A stretch of 39,246 nucleotides of DNA, taken from the NCBI RefSeq assembly GCF_017431965.1, contig NZ_JAFRKB010000004.1:1-39246 (forward strand), in the 5' to 3' direction. Position 1 is the first letter of the stretch; the number at the start of each line of letters is the position of its first letter. The position numbers and the translations under genes were made by a program. Shown here piece after piece: positions 33,282 to 39,246 of the stretch. The notes below the pieces were generated by a model. The model was given only the letters and a program-made list of their open reading frames with translations. It was not told the DNA's origin and made no database searches. This DNA is from Methanobrevibacter sp. Lineage in GTDB: Archaea; Methanobacteriota; Methanobacteria; Methanobacteriales; Methanobacteriaceae.

Positions 33282-34562
33282 TTATAGTTTCTCAGAAATT
33301 AGCTTAATCCTTTCTTGAATATCAATAATTGTATCTTGACCATTACCACCAATTAAAATTGCGTCTTCATGAGAATACTCTGCAACAAGCTCTATAATTT
33401 GATCAAGAGAATTTACTGTAATTATATTGCCCATATAACCCAAAGAGTTTAGCCTATAAATTGCGATATCCAATGTATCGTCAAGTCCTGGGAACAATAC
33501 TATGACTTCAGGATTATACTTTACGGCAACATCCAGAATATCCAACCTATGCTCTTCATTGTGACGAGGAGTGCCAATGAAAATTGCATAAAAATCTCTT
33601 TCAGACAATATTGAAGCTAATGCATCAGAATTATCAGTTTTTCCAACATATACTGATGCATCATTAATTTTATAAACGTCCAATCTACCTTGAACTGCCT
33701 TGAAATTAAAAAGCATCTCCCTAATAATGTCCTTTGGAATCTTTAATTCCCTTGATATGGCTGATGCCAATCCTGCATTAAGCAAATTAAACTTACCGAA
33801 AAGCTGCAGTTCATCCTGATATTCGAAATAGGAAATGTGCTTTCCTGCAGATTCTTTAAAATCACTGTTAAAATCTTGATTGAATGCAGTGAAAATAGTT
33901 TTGCCTTCAAAAAATCTAACCAATGAATCTTTATAATTGGCAATGGTTTTGTGAACGTCCATATGGTCATTGCCAATATTTGTAAGTCCTATAAAATCAA
34001 AATCAAAGCAGTACCTGCAAAAATCAAGAGTCATGTCACATACTTCAACAAGCAATATATCATAATCGCCGTCATTAGCCTCTAAAATCAAATCATAATA
34101 ACCGGAAAAGCCTCCGCCACCATTTCCTCCAACTAAAACTTTTTTGCCTGCAGATTCCAAAATACTTTTTAGCATGTGGACTGTTGTGGTTTTACCGTTA
34201 GTTCCTGTTATTCCGATAGTAAACATCTTTTTGTGCTTATCAACAACATCACTTAATAAATCTCCACTTTCAAGCAGTCTTTCAGCGAATGTGCCACCAT
34301 ACATGCTTGGACTAATTGCAATTGCATCACACTGTTCAATCGCATACGAATTGGTAAATCCTAAATCAACAGTTAAATTATTGCCAACAATTGAAACTGT
34401 CTGTTCACTCTCCAGCACATCCATAGATAATTTTGGTAAATTTAAACCAGACAAATCAACATTAATGTTCAAATCAGTAGCATAAACTTCCCATCCATGA
34501 TTTAAAAGAGAATTTACTGCTTTCTTTCCTTCTACACCTAAACCTATAACCGCCGCTTTCAT
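33282..34562 (-). CDS. Mur ligase family protein, MurD-like, putative pseudomurein peptide ligase
   Basis: The protein has three Mur ligase domains: an N-terminal Rossmann region (VIGLGVEGKKAV), the central ATPase with GTNGKTTT at 120-127 and NIGNDHMD at 195-202, and a C-terminal domain with QGRLDVY. Mur ligases add amino acids to the nucleotide-linked peptide; in Methanobacteriales pMur homologues build pseudomurein peptides. A Gly-rich loop GGNGGGG lies near 145-151. CfbE, the F430 ligase, is related, but I do not see its usual N-terminal signature. The start is ATG 34562. The amino acid added cannot be told. The neighbour is a secreted protein that may act on the wall. Confidence 0.78.
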   Translation of the reverse strand: MKAAVIGLGVEGKKAVNSLLNHGWEVYATDLNINVDLSGLNLPKLSMDVLESEQTVSIVGNNLTVDLGFTNSYAIEQCDAIAISPSMYGGTFAERLLESGDLLSDVVDKHKKMFTIGITGTNGKTTTVHMLKSILESAGKKVLVGGNGGGGFSGYYDLILEANDGDYDILLVEVCDMTLDFCRYCFDFDFIGLTNIGNDHMDVHKTIANYKDSLVRFFEGKTIFTAFNQDFNSDFKESAGKHISYFEYQDELQLFGKFNLLNAGLASAISRELKIPKDIIREMLFNFKAVQGRLDVYKINDASVYVGKTDNSDALASILSERDFYAIFIGTPRHNEEHRLDILDVAVKYNPEVIVLFPGLDDTLDIAIYRLNSLGYMGNIITVNSLDQIIELVAEYSHEDAILIGGNGQDTIIDIQERIKLISEKL

Positions 34563-34676
34563 AAAATTTTTCCTTATACAATCATTCTATAATTAGATAT
34601 AACTTTGAACATAATAAATATTTTGAAAACAAATTCTTTTATATTACAAACAATAAAATTAAAGCAAGGTGTTAAA

Positions 34677-35072
34677 ATGTTTGAAGATGAAAAAGACAAT
34701 AAAATTTATAATCTCATTATTAGCAATGGTACTGATAAAAACCGTGAATATGCTCAATTTACCGAAAAATTATTCTCAAAAACTGATTTTCTATGGAAAG
34801 AATCTGTATCAGGATCATATTCCACAGCAGGAGACTTATTTTATGAAAAAATTGATGGGATAATCTTATTAGCAGGCCTTTATAATGACAATAAAGAGTT
34901 ATTTGATGATTTATTGTCTGCCAGTGAAAAATACAGCATTCCAATAATTTTAGTAAGGCCTTACGGATTGGAGGAAGTTCCAGAAATTTTAGAACAAAGA
35001 GCCGCAACAATCGTTGGATGGAACGCGAATTGCATAGTTGATTCAATAAAAAACGCTGATATATTAATTTAA
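34677..35072 (+). CDS. Small TIR-like (MTH538/DUF1863-type) protein
   Basis: The protein of about 131 residues has a flavodoxin/CheY-like alternation: IYNLIISNGTDKNREYAQF, IDGIILLAGLYNDN, IPIILVRPYG and the ending ATIVGWNANCIVDSI. The last motif (VGWN...I.DAI) is typical of the MTH538-like TIR family, which includes ThsB of the Thoeris anti-phage system. There is no ThsA-like SIR2 or other effector gene nearby, so a defence role is only a hypothesis. I use ATG 34677, with AAGGTG before it; an upstream in-frame start at 34605 has no site. It ends 24 bases before the convergent rad50 stop. Confidence 0.62.
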   Translation: MFEDEKDNKIYNLIISNGTDKNREYAQFTEKLFSKTDFLWKESVSGSYSTAGDLFYEKIDGIILLAGLYNDNKELFDDLLSASEKYSIPIILVRPYGLEEVPEILEQRAATIVGWNANCIVDSIKNADILI

Positions 35073-35095
35073 AAAAAATAAAAAAATAATGATAT

Positions 35096-37843
35096 TTAAA
35101 TAGTTACATTTGAAATACCATTTTCCTTTTCGACTTTAATTATATTGTCTGCTGCATTTTCAAGTTGACTTTCATGAGTTACAATAATCATTTGAGGCAG
35201 TGATGATATGTCTTTCAATAAATTAATTAACTCATGTCTTCTTGAGCTGTCTAAATGAATTGTAGGTTCATCTAATAAAATTGTATCCAATTCACCTTTA
35301 GACATTGCTTGGGTAATACCAAGTCTTAAAGCTAGTGCAATAGCTATTTTTTCACCACCACTAACCATACTCATTGAAGATTCACCTTCAGGACCAAATA
35401 CAGTAATATCATACTCTTCATCAATGATTAAATCAGAATAATTGAAATTAAATTCATTGAAGAATTTTTTAGTGTATTTTTGGATTAAAGGTCTTGAAAT
35501 ATTTCTTAAATCCTTTTGAATACCATTTTTACTGTATAAACTTCTGAAGTGGTTTAACAAATCCATATAATCTGAAATATCATCATATTCCTGTTGGAAC
35601 TTGTCTGCAGTAGAAATTCTTTTAGTTAAATCTTTAATATATGAAATAGACTCACGAGCTCTGCCTTTAATTTCTGAAAGTTCATTGTTAAATGAAGATT
35701 GTCTTCTTTCATACATCTCAAAGCGATAAATAATCTGCTCATATTTCTCATTATCATATACAGATGCTTCCATCTTATTTTTGGTGATATCCAATTGATT
35801 CATTGAAACACCGATATCCTCCTTAATAGAATTCAGTTGAGTCATTAATGAATTTTTATTTTGAACAAAACCCTTAAGCTGATTATACTCTTCATTTTTC
35901 TGCTTTAAATCATCAATCCTATCTTGAAGCTCAGCAGCACTGATATCACCACTTAAGTGGGGATCTTGCTCAATGGCCAATTTAATATTTCTGACATGAT
36001 TGTCAATTTCATTTTCAACTTGATTCAATTTATATTGGGCTTCAGTTTCACTGCCTAAAACATCCAAAGCACCCTTAGCCTGAACATACTCATCATGAGA
36101 TTGCTTATAAATCTCCCTATCATCTTTTTTATGAGCGATTTCTAAGATTAATTCACCTAACTTGTCGGTAATATAATCCTTCGACTCAAGGCCTTCATCG
36201 ATTTCATTTAATTTAACCAACTCTTTTTCAAGATGGGCAACTTTTTGCTTGTATTCAACTATGTCTTTAGATAACTCTTCAAGTTTTAATAGTTTTTCCT
36301 CAAAGCTTACTTTATTTTTAGTTAATAAGCGAATATTCTCCTCATTTTCAGAAATTGATTTCGTATTCTCTTCAATTGTAGTAGTGTACTCTTTAATCAA
36401 TTCTTTTTTCTGAGAAGAGGTAATTTCTGATTGACAAATTGGACATTTATTATCCACTTCGTTTAATTCCTCCAATGGCTTTTCACTAGATTTAATATTT
36501 TGCTTAAAGACAACCAATTCTTCATTTTTAGTTATGATATCATCGGACAAACCTTTAATTTTAGATGAAGTTTCATCAATGAAATTATCAGTTACCTCTT
36601 CAATATGATTAAAATCATCAACATTTGCCAAAATGTCTTGTGATAGTCCATTATCTGCCAAATTATCTTTAGCCCTTGAGAAAAAGTCTTCAACATCGTT
36701 TCTTTCAGATTCAATATCTTTCAATAAATCTTTTTTATCTTGATCTAATTTAGCCATTGTTGCTAATTCTCTTTCAAAACTGATTTTTTGATTGTTTAAT
36801 TTATTGATTTCCTCATCAGATGCTAAAAATTTATTATATTCCTCTTTTTTATCACTGATAATGGCTTTTTGTTGGCTAATTGAATCGAGTTTCTTATTAA
36901 TTTCTGCTTCATCTTCCTTTAATCTTTGAATGCTAGTAACAGATTTTTCAAAGTCGAGATAAACATCCAATTTTGAAACATATTTTTCCAGTCTGGCGAT
37001 TTGGTCTTCAGCTTCAAGAATCTTATCTAAATTATCCTGAACCAAACGTTTATCATTTTCCAGTTTAGCTAAAGTCTTTTGTTCATTTTCATAATTATTA
37101 ACATAAGTTTCATAAATTTCCTTTTCCCTTTCCATATTTCTTTTATTTTCAGAAATATCATTAAGGACTTTATTTACATCCAGAATCTGGTCTTCAAGTT
37201 CATGACCCCTGTCTTTAAGAGCATCCAATTCAGACTTTTTCCTTGCATACTCCTCTTTCAGTTCAGATGAATTATATAATTTACCTTTAAGTTCCGCAAG
37301 CTGATTTTCGTAATCATTAATTAACGGCAAGAGATTTTTCCATGATTTTTCTAGAGAATCAATGCCTAATAATTTGCCAATCAACAGTTTTTTCTCAGCA
37401 GGATTTTTATCAACAAGGTCTGCGATTTCCCCCTGCCTTATATAAATGGCATTAAGGAACAAATCTGAATCAATGTCTAAAATTTGACGAACTTCATTTG
37501 CAACTTCCTTATCTCCAGTGCAGATATGTACAAATCCACCATCTTTAGAAGTTTTTTTGTAGATTGATGATTTAAGCATGGATTTTTTACTGCGGACAAT
37601 TTTATAATCCCTATTATTGGAAGAAAATTCTAATTCAACGGACATGGAATTAGCATTATTGCGTACCAGGTCATCAATTTTCTTAGCAGTGTGCTGTTTA
37701 AATAAAGCAAAGCTAATTGCTTCTAATAAAGTGGATTTTCCAGCACCATTTTCACCAACAATAACACTGATTCCCTTATTAAAATTGATTGTAGTGTTTT
37801 CATGAGATTTAAAATTAGTTAATTTTAATTTAGTGAAAATCAT
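35096..37843 (-). CDS. rad50: DNA double-strand break repair ATPase Rad50
   Basis: Rad50 joins Mre11 to detect and process DNA ends. Residues 33-41 hold the Walker A motif (GENGAGKST) and the end has the signature MSMVSGGEKIAIALALR and Walker B TILLDEPTIHLD. Between lie long coiled coils, rich in K/E/L heptads, with the zinc hook CPIC at 467-470 (C467 and C470) at the apex. At 915 residues it is normal for euryarchaeal Rad50. The start overlaps mre11 by 4 bases, so the two are coupled. Confidence 0.95.
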   Translation of the reverse strand: MIFTKLKLTNFKSHENTTINFNKGISVIVGENGAGKSTLLEAISFALFKQHTAKKIDDLVRNNANSMSVELEFSSNNRDYKIVRSKKSMLKSSIYKKTSKDGGFVHICTGDKEVANEVRQILDIDSDLFLNAIYIRQGEIADLVDKNPAEKKLLIGKLLGIDSLEKSWKNLLPLINDYENQLAELKGKLYNSSELKEEYARKKSELDALKDRGHELEDQILDVNKVLNDISENKRNMEREKEIYETYVNNYENEQKTLAKLENDKRLVQDNLDKILEAEDQIARLEKYVSKLDVYLDFEKSVTSIQRLKEDEAEINKKLDSISQQKAIISDKKEEYNKFLASDEEINKLNNQKISFERELATMAKLDQDKKDLLKDIESERNDVEDFFSRAKDNLADNGLSQDILANVDDFNHIEEVTDNFIDETSSKIKGLSDDIITKNEELVVFKQNIKSSEKPLEELNEVDNKCPICQSEITSSQKKELIKEYTTTIEENTKSISENEENIRLLTKNKVSFEEKLLKLEELSKDIVEYKQKVAHLEKELVKLNEIDEGLESKDYITDKLGELILEIAHKKDDREIYKQSHDEYVQAKGALDVLGSETEAQYKLNQVENEIDNHVRNIKLAIEQDPHLSGDISAAELQDRIDDLKQKNEEYNQLKGFVQNKNSLMTQLNSIKEDIGVSMNQLDITKNKMEASVYDNEKYEQIIYRFEMYERRQSSFNNELSEIKGRARESISYIKDLTKRISTADKFQQEYDDISDYMDLLNHFRSLYSKNGIQKDLRNISRPLIQKYTKKFFNEFNFNYSDLIIDEEYDITVFGPEGESSMSMVSGGEKIAIALALRLGITQAMSKGELDTILLDEPTIHLDSSRRHELINLLKDISSLPQMIIVTHESQLENAADNIIKVEKENGISNVTI

Positions 37844-39060
37844 TCTAGAACCTCCTTGGTTTGTATATTTTCCGGTTCTTCCAAAAGAGTTTCATCTTCG
37901 ATTTCTTCAATATTCTCTACTGAAGTATGATAATATTCTTCATAGAACTGCTCGATTAAATCTTTAGATTCATCAAGCTTATCCTTAGATAAATATTCAT
38001 ATAAATCAATGGCCAAATTAGTTACGGCTTCATCATCATATGCCTTTAATTGCTCTTTAAGGATTTGCTTAGGACCTACTTGTGAATCGTTTATAATAAC
38101 TTCTACGTCTAATTCATCATCCATGATGAAGTTTGGTCTAATCATTAAAGCCAAATCACCAAGTTCCTCATTGATTAGCTCATAAACACCTTTGGTGTCC
38201 GATTCAACATTCCTAATTTCCAAGTCAAGAATAGGTTTTTTATCAAAGTCCTTGATTGTATCCTTGATGCCTGCTATGCCACTTTCTAAATTATTATAAT
38301 CAAGTGACCTTTTGATAAATTCACGGGGCATATCTACTTTAACCCTTTTTATGAGCGGTTTTGGCTCTTCAAAGTCAACAACTACAAAACCTTTTCCATT
38401 TTTAGCATAGTCTTCAAGTTCATTAGTTTTCCATATTTCACCGGAACCAGGATATACCAATCTTCCCTTTCCGAAAGCATCATTAATATAATTGTGAATA
38501 TGGCCTAATGCATAATAATTAAAGTTATCCGGAAGATCACCAATTTCCAATTCATAATTATATCCGAAGTATTTGTCAATGCCCTGATGCAATACCAATA
38601 CGGATTTTTCATGATTGGCTGCCTTTTTGGATAATTCATCCAATTTTGCCTTTAGATTCTTAAGTTGAGATGACGGATAGAAAGGAAGTCCAGCAATAAA
38701 GATATCCCCATGCATATAATTGGTATTGATTGGACTAATTACTTTCAAACCCAATTTTTTAAAAATAATTTGAGGCGGAATAGAATCATTACGCATTACA
38801 ATATCATGATTTCCTGCTATTGCATACATAGGAATTCCCGCACCCTTAAGTTTGAGCAATCCTTTTTGGAATGTCAAAAGTGCAATTGGAGACGGTCTTG
38901 CGGTCTCAAATAAGTCTCCACTATGGATTACAAAATCCACATTTTCTTCAATTATTTTATCTATTACCTTTTCAAACACTTCATAAAAGTCCTTTTCTCG
39001 TTCAATCAGACCGAACTGACGATAACCTAAATGAGTGTCTGCTAAATGTGCAAATTTCAT
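37840..39060 (-). CDS. mre11: DNA double-strand break repair nuclease Mre11
   Basis: Mre11 is a Mn-dependent 3'-5' exonuclease and endonuclease. Phosphoesterase motifs are in order: LADTHLG (Asp8, His10), IHSGDLFE, AIAGNHDIV, VLHQGID and YALGHIHNY. An acidic C-terminal tail rich in Glu follows the capping domain and should bind Rad50. A GAGGT site lies before the ATG, and the gene begins the mre11-rad50 transcript in this window. HerA and NurA, its usual partners, are not present here and may lie beyond the right edge. Confidence 0.95.
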   Translation of the reverse strand: MKFAHLADTHLGYRQFGLIEREKDFYEVFEKVIDKIIEENVDFVIHSGDLFETARPSPIALLTFQKGLLKLKGAGIPMYAIAGNHDIVMRNDSIPPQIIFKKLGLKVISPINTNYMHGDIFIAGLPFYPSSQLKNLKAKLDELSKKAANHEKSVLVLHQGIDKYFGYNYELEIGDLPDNFNYYALGHIHNYINDAFGKGRLVYPGSGEIWKTNELEDYAKNGKGFVVVDFEEPKPLIKRVKVDMPREFIKRSLDYNNLESGIAGIKDTIKDFDKKPILDLEIRNVESDTKGVYELINEELGDLALMIRPNFIMDDELDVEVIINDSQVGPKQILKEQLKAYDDEAVTNLAIDLYEYLSKDKLDESKDLIEQFYEEYYHTSVENIEEIEDETLLEEPENIQTKEVLE

Positions 39061-39246
39061 TATATAATACCTCTTTTTGTCGATTGTATATAACCAATTT
39101 AAACACTTATTAAAGTATTTAATTGAGTAATATTTTATTCGATAGCATATTTAATAGTTTGCTAAGAGAGCATCTGAAAAGTAAAAAATTGATAATTAAA
39201 TTGATTTAAAACTAAAAAATAAAAAAATAAATGAAAAAAAAGAAAA
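39061..39246. other. Right-edge non-coding region with the mre11 leader
   Basis: The stretch is AT-rich with no coding sequence seen. On the minus strand it holds AAAGAGGTATTATATA just before the mre11 ATG and several AT-boxes that could be its promoter. What lies beyond the window is unknown. Confidence 0.4.

Noticed and set aside
33282..34562. Coenzyme F430 ligase CfbE as identity of the Mur ligase
   Set aside because: CfbE is a Mur-type ligase, but this protein has a MurD-like N-terminal Rossmann start and no cfb genes nearby. I keep the broader family name.
34605..35072. A complete Thoeris defence system
   Set aside because: Only the TIR-like protein is present. The flanking genes are a Mur ligase and rad50, with no ThsA-like effector.

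Overview
The window is AT-rich archaeal DNA, almost certainly from a methanogen of the order Methanobacteriales and most likely Methanobrevibacter. The genus call is inference. It rests on heterodisulfide-reductase, coenzyme M, cyclic 2,3-diphosphoglycerate, MtxX, core-MetE and Mur-ligase genes, a secreted Ig-repeat adhesin-like protein, class III (archaeal pilin) signal peptides, an archaeal Mre11-Rad50 pair, TATA-box promoters and GGTGA/GGAGG ribosome binding sites. There is no rRNA, CRISPR array or insertion sequence, and one tRNA (Ala, GGC).

Layout. 1-1971 (-): N-terminal part of a secreted adhesin-like protein that runs off the left edge. 2138-8021 (-): a tight five-gene unit comA > COG1900/comF-like > hdrC > hdrB > hdrA, read leftward from one promoter. 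8351-10039: a SAM methyltransferase and a divergent UPF0280 gene around a DtxR-type palindrome. 10257-14384 (+): UPF0058, cyclic 2,3-diphosphoglycerate synthetase, mtxX, cis-prenyltransferase and TatD nuclease. 14381-15725 (-): a small unknown gene and two pilin-like genes. 15824-16576 (+): cbiF. 16650-22441 (-): alpha/beta hydrolase, metE, DUF1894, DUF1890, a polytopic membrane protein, tRNA-Ala, DUF354, hypB, hypA. 22608-23756 (+): ferredoxin-type aldo/keto reductase. 23753-26635 (-): YprA/Hrq1-like helicase with C-terminal TPRs. 26931-30648 (+): UvrD-like helicase plus a Fe-S PD-(D/E)XK nuclease. 30677-34562: DUF169, MobA-like transferase, a secreted protein and a MurD-like ligase. 34677-39060: a small TIR-like (MTH538-type) protein and rad50-mre11.

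The most interesting region is 2138-8021. The Hdr-like subunits sit in one apparent transcript with coenzyme M biosynthesis genes and are not standard. HdrA carries a C-terminal MvhD-like domain with no cysteines, and HdrB has a Thr in place of the first cysteine of its second CCG motif. I propose that this is a dedicated Hdr-like redox module feeding the reductive thiol-forming step of coenzyme M synthesis, not the main CoM-S-S-CoB reductase. This is a hypothesis.

A second theme is DNA-end processing. Within 15 kb there are a YprA-type helicase fused to TPRs, an AddAB-like helicase/nuclease pair, and Mre11-Rad50 beside a TIR-like protein. Cell-surface genes (adhesin, pilins, Mur ligase with a secreted VanW-like neighbour, cis-prenyltransferase) are spread across the window.
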